A stretch of 64,000 bases of DNA from NCBI GenBank assembly GCA_016793445.1, contig JAEUME010000011.1:142434-206433 (forward strand). The letters run 5' to 3'. Under the pieces are notes generated by a model. It saw only the letters and a program-made list of their open reading frames with translations. It searched no databases and was not told where the DNA came from. Every line of letters begins with the position of its first letter. The first letter of the stretch is position 1. This document shows, piece by piece, positions 23,679-32,569 of this stretch. This stretch comes from Hyphomicrobium sp. GTDB lineage: Bacteria; Pseudomonadota; Alphaproteobacteria; Rhizobiales; Hyphomicrobiaceae. A program made the translations under genes and the position numbers.

Positions 23679-25466
23679 TCAAGCTGGCAGCGTGAAATAC
23701 CAGTTTGCGATGAGTACCGTGGCCAAACCAGCGGCGAGGACCAAGTAGGGAAGGATACCCGCCTTGCGCTCGACCATCTCGCCTGGGCTGATGTTCAAAT
23801 CCTCGTACATATGATCAGGGAAACGACCCTTATCCTGAACGATATGGCGGAACCAGAACACGGGCAGGATCAAGGACGCCGTGAACAAGCCAGCCCACAG
23901 GGCGTTGGGATTCCACACCTTGGCGCCCGCCCCCATGAAGACCGCGTTGACGAAGGCGAAGATGGCGCCAAGCGCGAGCAGGATGGTGGGTGCCTTCCAC
24001 GGACGATGGATATGCCCATTGTCGATGCGATGGATCCAGCCTGAGTTCAGGTTGAGGAAGTTGAAGATGATGTACCCACAGTTGGACACGGCGAGGATGA
24101 AGAAGAAGCTCGTCGCGTCCGCACAGGCGATGGCGAGAAGACACATGTTGACGGCCAAATCCGTCCACATGGCACTCGTCGGCGCGCCGTGTTCATTCGT
24201 GTGGCTCAGGTAGCGGGGCAGCCAGCCGTCTACGGAAGCCTGATAGAGCGTCCGCGAAGAGCCGGCCATCGCCGTCATGATCGACAGCATGAGCGCAAGG
24301 ATCATCATCATGACGAGAACGTTCGTCATGAAACCACCACCGCCGACCATCCTGCCCATGGCTTCGGCGACGCCCGAACCATCGACAATTGGTGTTGCGA
24401 GCATGCCTTCAAGGCCGAGCACACCCTGGAACGTGAAAGGAACCAGTGTGAACAGGAGAAGGCACAGAAGGCCCGAGTAGAAGATGGCTTTGAACGTATC
24501 CGATCCCGGATTGCGGAACTCAGCCGTGTAGCATACGGCTGTCTCAAAACCGTACGTGGACCATGCGGCAATGAACATGCCTCCCAGGACGAGCGTCCAA
24601 CCCGGAATATCCCACTGGCCGGGTTCCGGCATGTAGGCATTCTTGAGCGGAACGAGAGGCGTGTAGTTCGACCAATCGATCTGCCCCGTCAAAATGGGTA
24701 CGACGCCAACGATGAGCATCGGGATAATAACGAGAAGTCCAATCCACTTCTGGACGCTGGCGGTGCCCGAAATGCCGCGATGCTGAATGGCGAACGTGAG
24801 CAGCATGAGGGCCGCACCAATCCAGAAGGCGGCGTTGAACGAGAAGTGCACCGGGCCCAGCGTGCCGGCAGCTAGCGTCCAGTTACGGATCGCTGGCGTA
24901 AGTGCTGCGACGCCGTCGGCGCTGAGAAGCGCAGCTATTGCGTCTTGAGCCGTCTTGCCTGCGTTGGCCGCCAGCCATTCCGCAACGCGCGGACTGTCAG
25001 CAGCAATCGAGCCCGCGTTCGCCTTGACCCACTCGAGAACACCTGGAGCGTCGGCGGGAGGAATAGGCGCCAGCGCATTCAAGATGTAGGCCGCTGCGAT
25101 CGAACAGCCTAGAGACAGCACGGGCGTCCAGGCAAACCAGTTGCACCATACCGACATGGGAGCGAGCCACTTGGCGTAGCGCACCCAGGCGGCCGCGCCA
25201 TAGACAGACGCACCGCCCGACTTGTTGGGAAACAAGCCTGCGATCTCGGCATACGTAAAGGATTGGATAAAGCCCATGATCATGGACACCGTCCAAACCA
25301 GGAACGCTACCTTACCTACCGTGCCCGCGATACCACCGATTGAAAACAGGACCAGCGCGGGCACACCGCTGGCAACCCAAAACGCACCTCTCCAGTCAAT
25401 ACCACGCACCAACTCCGTGTGAGTTGATGCTGGATCATTTATCGTTCCGCTCCGTATGGAAGTCAT
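23679..25466 (-). CDS. APC-superfamily amino acid/amine permease
   Basis: 595 residues with about 12-14 transmembrane helices. APC features: GVPALVLFSIGGIAGTVGKV, FTYAEIAGLFPNKSGGASVYGA, then WSTYGFETAVCYTAEFRNPG. It is longer than usual because of an insertion of about 80 residues between early helices (around LEWVKANAGSIAADSPRVAEW). ATG at 25466 has GAGGAGG nine bases upstream; a TTG six codons earlier is less likely. Position right after etfA suggests uptake of a methylated amine or a derivative such as a methylated amino acid; the substrate is inference. Confidence 0.85.
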   Translation of the reverse strand: MTSIRSGTINDPASTHTELVRGIDWRGAFWVASGVPALVLFSIGGIAGTVGKVAFLVWTVSMIMGFIQSFTYAEIAGLFPNKSGGASVYGAAAWVRYAKWLAPMSVWCNWFAWTPVLSLGCSIAAAYILNALAPIPPADAPGVLEWVKANAGSIAADSPRVAEWLAANAGKTAQDAIAALLSADGVAALTPAIRNWTLAAGTLGPVHFSFNAAFWIGAALMLLTFAIQHRGISGTASVQKWIGLLVIIPMLIVGVVPILTGQIDWSNYTPLVPLKNAYMPEPGQWDIPGWTLVLGGMFIAAWSTYGFETAVCYTAEFRNPGSDTFKAIFYSGLLCLLLFTLVPFTFQGVLGLEGMLATPIVDGSGVAEAMGRMVGGGGFMTNVLVMMMILALMLSIMTAMAGSSRTLYQASVDGWLPRYLSHTNEHGAPTSAMWTDLAVNMCLLAIACADATSFFFILAVSNCGYIIFNFLNLNSGWIHRIDNGHIHRPWKAPTILLALGAIFAFVNAVFMGAGAKVWNPNALWAGLFTASLILPVFWFRHIVQDKGRFPDHMYEDLNISPGEMVERKAGILPYLVLAAGLATVLIANWYFTLPA

Positions 25467-25615
25467 CTGCACACTCCTCCTCAAAAAGGGTCACTTCCGC
25501 ATTTTTGTTGTTCGTGACTTTTCCCGATTTCCTCTTAGGCATTTTTCTTACGCAGGCTCTTACCGGCCCTTGGGTTGGCTGAGACGAACCTTGCGGCCCC
25601 TCAGCCCACTTCCGT

Positions 25616-26581
25616 TCAGTTGAACTGCGTCTCCAACTCTTTCGTCAGTTCAAACAAATCCATGCAGACACCGTAGGTCGCGACGTTGAAAATCGGCGCC
25701 TCGGGGTCGGTGTTCACCGCAATGATCGTATCGACATGCTTCATGCCGTAGAGGTGTTGCACGGCGCCCGAGATGCCGAGCGCGATGTAAACCTTACAGA
25801 CACTGGCAACCTTGCCCGATTGGCCCACCTGATGAGGTTTTGGAAGCCAGCCTGAGTCCACAATCGGGCGCGAACACCCGAACGTGAAGCCCAGCCGATC
25901 TGCGAGCTTTTCAAAGCGTGGCAGATGATCCTTCTCCTGGATGCCGCGGCCGACCGACAGGATGTACTCGGCTTTCGAAATATCGATGTTGGAGGGCGGG
26001 GCTTCGATATAGCCGGTGTGAAGCATGGCTTTGCTCGCTTCACCCAGATCGACCTCGAAAGTGGAGCGCTTCGCGCTGCCGGCGCCTTCCGGGATGGGAT
26101 AAGTCGCACCGCGCAGAGCCAGCACAACGATCTCGCGACCCGGGAAGGCAACCTCCAGATTGACCTTGTTGCCATATGCACCGCGCGTCGCGACGACCGT
26201 GCCGGCATCGGCGGAGAGCGCCAGAACGTCGCTTGCAAAGCCTGCGCCCACGCGCGCCGCAACGGCCGATGCGCACGCCATGCCGTTCACGGTATGCCCT
26301 ACAAGGACTAGCTTCGGCTTGTATTTCATCCCCAGCTGAAGGGCGCATTCCTCGTAGATGTGGGGATCAAAATGATCGCCCTGCATCTTCACCGTGACGA
26401 TCTCATCGACACCTGACAGATCGACCGCGTTGGCAATGGCGTCCGCGTTTTCACCGATGACGGCGACAACCAGCGGACCTCCCAACTGTTCCTTCACCGA
26501 TAACGCCGCGCCGATCGCCTCTTTGGTGATGTCGCGGACTGCGCCGTTGAGATGTTCGGCGAGTAAGAGAATGCCGGCCAT
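25616..26581 (-). CDS. etfA: Electron transfer flavoprotein alpha subunit
   Basis: 321 residues. The C-terminal FAD-binding domain is clear: LSVGRGIQEKDHLPRFEKLA, CSRPIVDSGWLP, HQVGQSGKVA, YIALGISGAVQHLYGM and VNTDPEAPIFNVATYG. EtfA and EtfB together carry electrons from flavoprotein dehydrogenases such as trimethylamine dehydrogenase to a quinone reductase. Its EtfB partner is encoded as the C-terminal domain of the gene just upstream; one base separates the two (TGATATG), so production should be coupled. ATG at 26581 gives the family start MAGILLLAEH. Confidence 0.95.
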   Translation of the reverse strand: MAGILLLAEHLNGAVRDITKEAIGAALSVKEQLGGPLVVAVIGENADAIANAVDLSGVDEIVTVKMQGDHFDPHIYEECALQLGMKYKPKLVLVGHTVNGMACASAVAARVGAGFASDVLALSADAGTVVATRGAYGNKVNLEVAFPGREIVVLALRGATYPIPEGAGSAKRSTFEVDLGEASKAMLHTGYIEAPPSNIDISKAEYILSVGRGIQEKDHLPRFEKLADRLGFTFGCSRPIVDSGWLPKPHQVGQSGKVASVCKVYIALGISGAVQHLYGMKHVDTIIAVNTDPEAPIFNVATYGVCMDLFELTKELETQFN

Positions 26582-26582
26582 A

Positions 26583-29500
26583 TCAGGCTCCCTTCTTTTC
26601 ACGAATGAGGTTTGCGATGAATTTTGCGATTTCAGACGGCGTGCCGGTCAACATCTCGGCTTTGGTCTGCTGTGGCACGTACATGCGGCGCACCTGATAG
26701 CCCCCGCTGCCGTCCTGGACATCCTTGCCATCGACGACAACCAGCGGCTTCTGCTTGGCTTGTTTGACCATCTTCATGGTGGCGAAACGCGGCGTGTTGA
26801 TGCCAGTCTGAATGGCGACGACCGCAGGCGCCTGAAGGTCGAAGCTGTGACGCAGCCCGCCCTCGAGCTCGCGCACCAGATGCATGGCGTCCTTGCCGTC
26901 CCAATCGAAGCCGACAACGACCGCGGCGTGCGGGAGGCCGAGAATACGCGCCAGCGCGGTGCCGGTTGCGCCATGGGCCTGGTCGCCGGATTGCACGCCC
27001 GAGAAGATGAGGTCGGGCGCTTCGGCGGCGGCGACGCCAGCAAGTGCGCGCGCAATGGTGATGGGGTCGGCGTTGGTGAGCGAGTCATCCCAGATGCGCA
27101 CGGCGCGATGAGCACCCTTGGCAAGCACCTTGTAGAGCGAAGCATCCGCATCGGCGTCACCGACGGTCACGGCAACCACTTCACCAGACCCCAGCTTCTC
27201 GATGCAGCGCAGAGCCTCCTCGAGCGCGGCGTCGTCCCATTCGTTGAGAGAGAACTCCATAAACTCGCGGCGCACGTCGCGGCCGTCCGATGTGAAGCCG
27301 TACTCATCACCGAGCTTAGCCACATGCTTGATCGTCACCAGAATGCGCGGGCCGTTCTTGGCGGGCGCTTGGTATCCGGCAAACGAGGCCGGGGTGACGG
27401 GCGAGATCGCATCCCATGATACGGGCTTGAACGGCGTATCAGGTAGAGTGACAGCGGCATCCGCACCGTTGGCCTTCGCGGCCGGAGCGGCGCTTGGCGC
27501 CGCCTCTTCCTTCTTGGGTGCTTCTTGCACCGGCGGAGCTTGGGAAGCTGAGCCGGGCGCGGCTGGCGCCAGAGCTGCCGCAGCCGGCGCGGCGGCCAGT
27601 TGCGCAACGGGCGCCGCGAGGGAGGCGGCGGGGATGCTGGCAAGGCGATTTGCCAATACCGCATCGAGTTTCGCGGCAACTGTATCGGCGATCTGCGTGG
27701 CGACCGATTTGACAATGCGGTCTGCGAGCGGCGGCAGATCTTGCAGCTTGATCGACTTCAGCTCAATGGCCTCGGCAACAAGCTCCGCCAGATCTTGGAC
27801 GACGAAATCCTTCTCGTGTCCGCCCGTCTTGCGTGCGTCTTCAAACATGGTGAGGTCCTTTGGACAGCAGGTTACGAAGATATCGATGCCGCCAAGTGCG
27901 GCCGCCTCGTGCACGCGATTTTCAGAAGGTTTTTGCGTGCCAGGCGTATCGGGGATCCAGATGCGGCCGCCACCTGCGCCGCAGCAGAAGGAGTTGTCGC
28001 GATTGCGTGGCATCTCGATCAACTGGCAACCGATCAACTCGAGAACCTTGCGCGGCGCGTCATAGCCGCCGTTCAAACGGCCAAGGTGGCAGGGGTCATG
28101 GAAGGTGACGCGCTTGTTGAGCGGCTTCTTCACCTTGAGGCGCCCTTGACCCAGAAGATCCGCAAGCACACTCGAATAGTGCTCGATAGGCGCCACCTTG
28201 CCGAACGAGGGATATTCGTTCTTTATCGTGTTGTAGCTGTGCGGGTCGGTGGTGATGATGCGCTTGAACGGCTTGGCTCCGTCCATCTGCTCGATGTTGT
28301 GGGAAACAAGCTCTTCGTAGAGGCCTTCCTCGCCCACGCGGCGCACATCGTTGCCGGCCGTCTTTTCGCCTTCATGCAGCAGAGCGAAATCTTCGCGCGC
28401 CGCCTTGAGAAGGCGCGCAACCGTCTGGCTGACTTTCTGGTTGCGTGGATCGAACGACGCGTAATCGCCGACGAACCACAGCGTTTCGGCGGGTTCCTCG
28501 CGAATGTCCTTGACGCGGAATTCAAGCGCCTTCGTCCATTGCGAACGCTTACGCGAATTCTCGCCGAAGCTATTGCCGGTGTCGCCGATAACCGTGATCG
28601 TGTTGCGCAGCAGCGGATCCATCGTGCCCTGCTCGACCAGATGGCGGCGCATGCGCACGATCAAGGAAGGATGCTCGATGCCAACGGGGCAGATTTCCTG
28701 GCAAGCGCCACAGGTTCTGCAGGCCCACAGGGTTTCGGGTGCAATTATGCCGCCGACCAGTGGCGGCCCTGACGTCGGGCAGCCTTGAGCGTCATCATTG
28801 TATTCACGCAAGTCGAGGATGAAATCGCGCGGGCTCAGCGGATAGCCGGCGGTCCGCGCCGGGCACGCTTCGTGGCAGCGCCCGCACTTGGTGCAAGCGT
28901 CCAGATGAAGCATGTCCTTCCAGGTGAAATCCGCGATGGAGGAGATGCCAGCCTTCTCGGCGTCCTTGGGCTCAGGAGGAAGCAGGGCGAGCGGCCTGGA
29001 ATCGCGCATAAATAGCGAACCCACCGCTGAAATGACGTGCTTGGCTTTGTACCAGGGAATGGCCGCCGTAAAGGCCAGCGCCAGGATACCGTGCATCCAC
29101 CAGTTCGCGGCGCGAATGGAGGCAGCCGTTTCCACCGACATGCCAAGGCCGGTGAATGTCTTGGCCAGGAGATAACCGACAGGCGACCACGCGGCCCACG
29201 CGGGTTGGTCGACGATCAGGCCGCAAGCCTCCTGCAGGAAGCCACCCAAGCCGACGAGCAACAACGTCGTGAGAAAGACCCAATCTTCGATCTTCCATGT
29301 CTTGGCGTCTGGGCGCAGCTCCGTTTCGCCGCGGTAGTTGCGCACGTATTCCAGCTTCTTGGGGCGCAGCAAACCGCGCCGGACCATCATGTAAATAATG
29401 CCCGTGATGAGCGCGAGGTGCCCCAGATCGAGCAGCAGGCTCATGATCAGATAGAATTTGCCCTTGACGAAGGTGATGCCCGTCAGCGGCTTCAAGATGT

Positions 29501-29804
29501 CGATTTCGATGAAATAGAGCGTGGTTGCGATCGCGCCGAACAGATAACCGTAGAAGATCCCCTTGTGGGCGAATCCAGCGGCGTTATCGCGCCGGCGCAG
29601 TGTGCGATGCGAGAAGATATCACGCAGCGCGCGCGTCAGACGATCGGTGAATTCCACGGGTCCGACGAGGGACTTCCCGCGCGCATACTTCGCGATATGC
29701 GTATAGGCGCCGTAAAGGAAGATCAGCATCGACGCAGTGCCGATCATGTAGAACATGATCAGCTGGTGCGTGTTGATGCCCCAGAATATGACGCGCGATT
29801 CCAC
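26583..29804 (-). CDS. Fusion: membrane FeS quinone-reductase (DgcB/HdrD-like) and EtfB
   Basis: 1073 residues. Residues 1-260 have five predicted membrane helices (for example 15-37, 83-103, 117-141, 175-196 and 236-252). At 304-314 and 362-372 are two 4Fe-4S sites, CTKCGRCHEACP and CRTCGACQEICP. At about 567-650 is a CCG domain (HDPCHLG, FCCGAGGGRIW, TCCPKDL). An Ala/Pro-rich linker spans ~728-790, and residues 818-1073 are a full EtfB (ILVTIKHVAK, LNEWDDAALEEALR, GVQSGDQAHGATG, ELEGGLRHSFDLQAPAVVAI). It should accept electrons from ETF and pass them to quinone. In DgcB systems these are separate proteins. A terminator-like hairpin lies between it and tmd. Confidence 0.93.
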   Translation of the reverse strand: MESRVIFWGINTHQLIMFYMIGTASMLIFLYGAYTHIAKYARGKSLVGPVEFTDRLTRALRDIFSHRTLRRRDNAAGFAHKGIFYGYLFGAIATTLYFIEIDILKPLTGITFVKGKFYLIMSLLLDLGHLALITGIIYMMVRRGLLRPKKLEYVRNYRGETELRPDAKTWKIEDWVFLTTLLLVGLGGFLQEACGLIVDQPAWAAWSPVGYLLAKTFTGLGMSVETAASIRAANWWMHGILALAFTAAIPWYKAKHVISAVGSLFMRDSRPLALLPPEPKDAEKAGISSIADFTWKDMLHLDACTKCGRCHEACPARTAGYPLSPRDFILDLREYNDDAQGCPTSGPPLVGGIIAPETLWACRTCGACQEICPVGIEHPSLIVRMRRHLVEQGTMDPLLRNTITVIGDTGNSFGENSRKRSQWTKALEFRVKDIREEPAETLWFVGDYASFDPRNQKVSQTVARLLKAAREDFALLHEGEKTAGNDVRRVGEEGLYEELVSHNIEQMDGAKPFKRIITTDPHSYNTIKNEYPSFGKVAPIEHYSSVLADLLGQGRLKVKKPLNKRVTFHDPCHLGRLNGGYDAPRKVLELIGCQLIEMPRNRDNSFCCGAGGGRIWIPDTPGTQKPSENRVHEAAALGGIDIFVTCCPKDLTMFEDARKTGGHEKDFVVQDLAELVAEAIELKSIKLQDLPPLADRIVKSVATQIADTVAAKLDAVLANRLASIPAASLAAPVAQLAAAPAAAALAPAAPGSASQAPPVQEAPKKEEAAPSAAPAAKANGADAAVTLPDTPFKPVSWDAISPVTPASFAGYQAPAKNGPRILVTIKHVAKLGDEYGFTSDGRDVRREFMEFSLNEWDDAALEEALRCIEKLGSGEVVAVTVGDADADASLYKVLAKGAHRAVRIWDDSLTNADPITIARALAGVAAAEAPDLIFSGVQSGDQAHGATGTALARILGLPHAAVVVGFDWDGKDAMHLVRELEGGLRHSFDLQAPAVVAIQTGINTPRFATMKMVKQAKQKPLVVVDGKDVQDGSGGYQVRRMYVPQQTKAEMLTGTPSEIAKFIANLIREKKGA

Positions 29805-29895
29805 GGAACACTATCCCTGTCTTGCCAGAGGCTCGTGGGCCTGCAGAGCTGAAAATACGCCGCCCCGCCGTGGGCGGCATTCCATATCAATTGAA

Positions 29896-29926
29896 AACCC
29901 GAGCCGGAGTGCATCCGGCTCGGGTT
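29896..29926 (-). terminator. Terminator-like hairpin between tmd and the FeS-EtfB fusion gene
   Basis: AACCCGAGCCGGA paired with TCCGGCTCGGGTT. On the minus strand the stem is followed by TTTTC, a weak U-tract, right after the tmd stop. It could partly terminate so that tmd mRNA exceeds the downstream electron-transfer genes. Confidence 0.65.
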
Positions 29927-29939
29927 GCAGGGCTGAAGA

Positions 29940-32129
29940 TCAACCAATCACGTCGCGGTCCGACAGCTTGGGGAAGGTCTCGTGACCCCATACCTGACGC
30001 TCGCGAATCCACGGTTGCGCACGTTGCGGGTTGGGGGACTCGAACTCCCGGGCGATGCGGTGGCCCTCGAAGACCGCCTGAGCAATGAGACCGGGCGCGA
30101 AGCAGTCGCCTGCCTGGTAGATCGCCTGGATCTCGCGCTTCTCCCACTCGTCCTTGCGGCGAGACAATTCACGCCACAGGCTGTCGTTGGGCACGCGCGC
30201 CGAGCACATGACGATCGTGTCGAATGGAACCTCGACGACATCCGAGCTCGCATTACGTGGCAACACGCCCGTCTTGGGAGCCGCGTTGCGCTTGTAGCCA
30301 TCCCGGAAGAGGTAGTAGGCGGTGGCCTTACCCGGCTCGACTTTGAGCAAGTAGTGGCTCGTCAGCTCGTGGATCTTCTTCTCGTACATCATGCGATGGA
30401 GGTTCGGCGCCTCGAGCGTGAAGTGCGTATAGGGTGCAATGCCCTTCAGAGGCGTCAGGATCTTGACGTGCTTGCCGCGATCCGCGAGGTACTCGGCAAT
30501 CGACACGCCGGTGAAGTAGCCGTCGCAATCCACAACGAGAACGTTATCGCCAACCGGCTTGTTCTCCATGAGGATCTGCTCTGGCGTGCAGATGTACGGC
30601 AGAGAGGAGTCGACGCCTTCGACCGGTGAGTGCGTGACGAAGTTCAGGCCATCGCCAGCCCAGTGCGAGCCGGTCGCCAGCACGACCTTGTCTGCGCCAT
30701 AGCTCAAGATGTCCTCAGCCGACATCTTACCAATGCCGGTGTGAACCTCGACGTTCTTCAACTTCTGGAGCTGGAGCTGACGATAGATCGCGACGCGACC
30801 CCATTCGGCCAGGCCCGGATACTTCACGACCTTGCGGATACGGCCGCCGATCTCGGCGTCAGCTTCGCGCAAGTGGACGTCATAGCCGCGCTCGCCAAGG
30901 ACGCGGGCGCATTCCATGCCGGCGGGACCGGCGCCCACGACCAGAACCGAGCAGGACGACTTCGTCTTGGCGAACTTCTCAGGATGCCAGCCGCGGCGAT
31001 ACTCTTCGTTCGCGGTCGCATTCTGCGTGCAGATCATGGGCGGGCCGCCGATTTCCCAGCGCGAGATGCAGACGTTGCAGCCGATGCACTCGCGAATGTC
31101 CTCGTAACGGCCTTCCTCGATCTTCTTGGGGATGAACGGGTCGGCGATGGAGGGGCGAGCGAAGCCGAGGATGTCGAGCCGGCCCTCGTGAAGGCGTGCG
31201 GCCATGTCATCGGGGCTCGTCTCGCGGCTGACGCCAAGCACAGGAACCTTGGCAGCGCGTTTGCAGTTGTCCGTCCAGTTGCGCTGGTGGCCAGCTTTAT
31301 AGAAACGCGAGGGGCCGGCATCCTCGCCCCATTCGGCGATGTCGCCGATGCTCAGATCCCAAAGATCGAGCACACCCTTGCTGTCGACGAGTTCGATGAA
31401 CTTCAGACCCTCGTCGAGCGCCTCGACGCCATCCGCGCCATAGAGCGTGTCGACGGCGAAACGTGTGGCGATGGCGGCCTCGTGACCGACGGCGGCCTTC
31501 ACCTTCTCGAGCGTCTCGACCCAGAAGCGCGCCCGGTTCTCGAAAGAACCACCGTAACCGTCGGTGCGGCGGTTGTAATACTTGGAAAGGAACTGCAGCG
31601 GCAGGTAGCTGTGCGCGCCGTAGACATAGACGATATCAAAGCCGGCCTGAACGGAGCGCTTGGCGGCTTCGACGTAGAGGTTCTGCAGATGCGCGATGTC
31701 GTCGAGATCGGCTTCGTGGCAGTAGGTGAGGTATTCAAACTCGGAGGCCTGCGATGTCGGTCCGTAAGGGATCGCACGTGATTCCATGCACGGCGCATGT
31801 GAACCGCCGTACCACAGCTCAACGCCGCCGAGCGCGCCGTGCTTGTGCAGGCTGTCGTTGAGGTGACGCAGGTTGATGACGTCGCCCTGATCCCAGATGC
31901 GCGCCGAAACGCGATGGCAGTCGTCCGCTTCCGGAGAGATCGAGCAATATTCGGTGCAGCATGCGCCCCACCCGCCCTCGGCCTTCATGCCGCGATGGCC
32001 CGCCTGGGTGCCAGGTTTCTCCGATCCGGCGCCGATGCAATGGGGCACCTGATAGAACCTGTTCTTCATGGTCTTGGGACCGATCTTGATCGGTTCGAAC
32101 AAGATGTCGTGTTTGGGATTCCTAGCCAT
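29940..32129 (-). CDS. tmd: Trimethylamine dehydrogenase
   Basis: 729 residues, the exact length of the Methylophilus W3A1 enzyme plus Met. It oxidises trimethylamine to dimethylamine and formaldehyde in the cytoplasm. Visible: Cys30 (HCIG) for 6-S-cysteinyl FMN; the substrate bowl Tyr60 (CTEYCS), Trp264 (AEWGED) and Trp355 (ISRWEIGG); the 4Fe-4S site CIGCNVC...ICTQN; and the ADP-binding domain VLVVGAGPAGMECARVLGE. Dimethylamine dehydrogenase has Gln at 60, so Tyr60 argues for trimethylamine. ATG at 32129 has GGAGAGG seven bases away; an ATG two codons earlier sits on top of it. Electrons pass to ETF. Confidence 0.93.
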   Translation of the reverse strand: MARNPKHDILFEPIKIGPKTMKNRFYQVPHCIGAGSEKPGTQAGHRGMKAEGGWGACCTEYCSISPEADDCHRVSARIWDQGDVINLRHLNDSLHKHGALGGVELWYGGSHAPCMESRAIPYGPTSQASEFEYLTYCHEADLDDIAHLQNLYVEAAKRSVQAGFDIVYVYGAHSYLPLQFLSKYYNRRTDGYGGSFENRARFWVETLEKVKAAVGHEAAIATRFAVDTLYGADGVEALDEGLKFIELVDSKGVLDLWDLSIGDIAEWGEDAGPSRFYKAGHQRNWTDNCKRAAKVPVLGVSRETSPDDMAARLHEGRLDILGFARPSIADPFIPKKIEEGRYEDIRECIGCNVCISRWEIGGPPMICTQNATANEEYRRGWHPEKFAKTKSSCSVLVVGAGPAGMECARVLGERGYDVHLREADAEIGGRIRKVVKYPGLAEWGRVAIYRQLQLQKLKNVEVHTGIGKMSAEDILSYGADKVVLATGSHWAGDGLNFVTHSPVEGVDSSLPYICTPEQILMENKPVGDNVLVVDCDGYFTGVSIAEYLADRGKHVKILTPLKGIAPYTHFTLEAPNLHRMMYEKKIHELTSHYLLKVEPGKATAYYLFRDGYKRNAAPKTGVLPRNASSDVVEVPFDTIVMCSARVPNDSLWRELSRRKDEWEKREIQAIYQAGDCFAPGLIAQAVFEGHRIAREFESPNPQRAQPWIRERQVWGHETFPKLSDRDVIG

Positions 32130-32160
32130 ACCCATTCCTCTCCTGCTTTTTTATTGTCTT

Positions 32161-32204
32161 GACCAAAATGATCCATTCTAGACCATTTGTGGACCATTTT
32201 GTCC
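32161..32204. promoter_or_regulatory. Operator cluster next to tmd
   Basis: Three overlapping elements: GACCAAAATGATCCA, TAGACCATTTGTGGACCA and GGACCATTTTGTCC. They end 32 bases before the tmd start codon, so a bound protein would block transcription or translation start. The reverse complement TGGTCCACAAATGGTCTA nearly repeats the sequence at 32365-32381. Confidence 0.6.
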
Positions 32205-32359
32205 GTAAATTAGAACCAGAAAAAACCTCAACGCAACAAAAAAGCGCAGGACGCCCGCAATTTTTTTTATTTGTAAGAAACCGTGTGCAGTGCAAAATAA
32301 GGGTATGTTGCCTAGTCCTGCGACATTTCAGCTTGAATAATCGAGTTAAATCAAGCTTT

Positions 32360-32382
32360 GACCATTGGTCCAAAATGGTCTA
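32360..32382. promoter_or_regulatory. Palindromic operator nearer the GntR gene
   Basis: GACCATT-GGTCCAA-AATGGTC, a perfect 7-bp inverted repeat, followed by TA. GntR/FadR-type regulators bind such TGGTC-containing palindromes. It lies about 190 bases from the tmd-proximal sites and 190 bases before the regulator start. Confidence 0.6.
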
Positions 32383-32569
32383 TCTGCATGTTTATATCGC
32401 AGCGAAGCAACTTGGTAAGACCAGATCAAACCAATACGCGGCGCGCAAATAGGACGAGCCGCGCTCGATCCTGGATGCGTCGCAGCCGAAAAATCGGCGG
32501 CAAACATCTCACACACTGCCGGAAGGCGATTCCGCCTGTCGGCGCCAGAAAGGGCAAAAGAGGGATCCA

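Larger units (their letters stand above)
32130..32569. promoter_or_regulatory. Divergent tmd / gntR control region with repeated operators
   Basis: 440 AT-rich bases, clearly different in composition from the flanking genes. Repeated GACCA/TGGTC elements occur at two places: 32161-32204 next to tmd and 32360-32382 nearer the GntR gene. The arrangement suits repression or looping by the GntR protein. No small gene is convincing. Confidence 0.7.

Noticed and set aside
29940..32129. Dimethylamine dehydrogenase
   Set aside because: Position 60 is Tyr as in trimethylamine dehydrogenase, not Gln; the aromatic bowl is complete.
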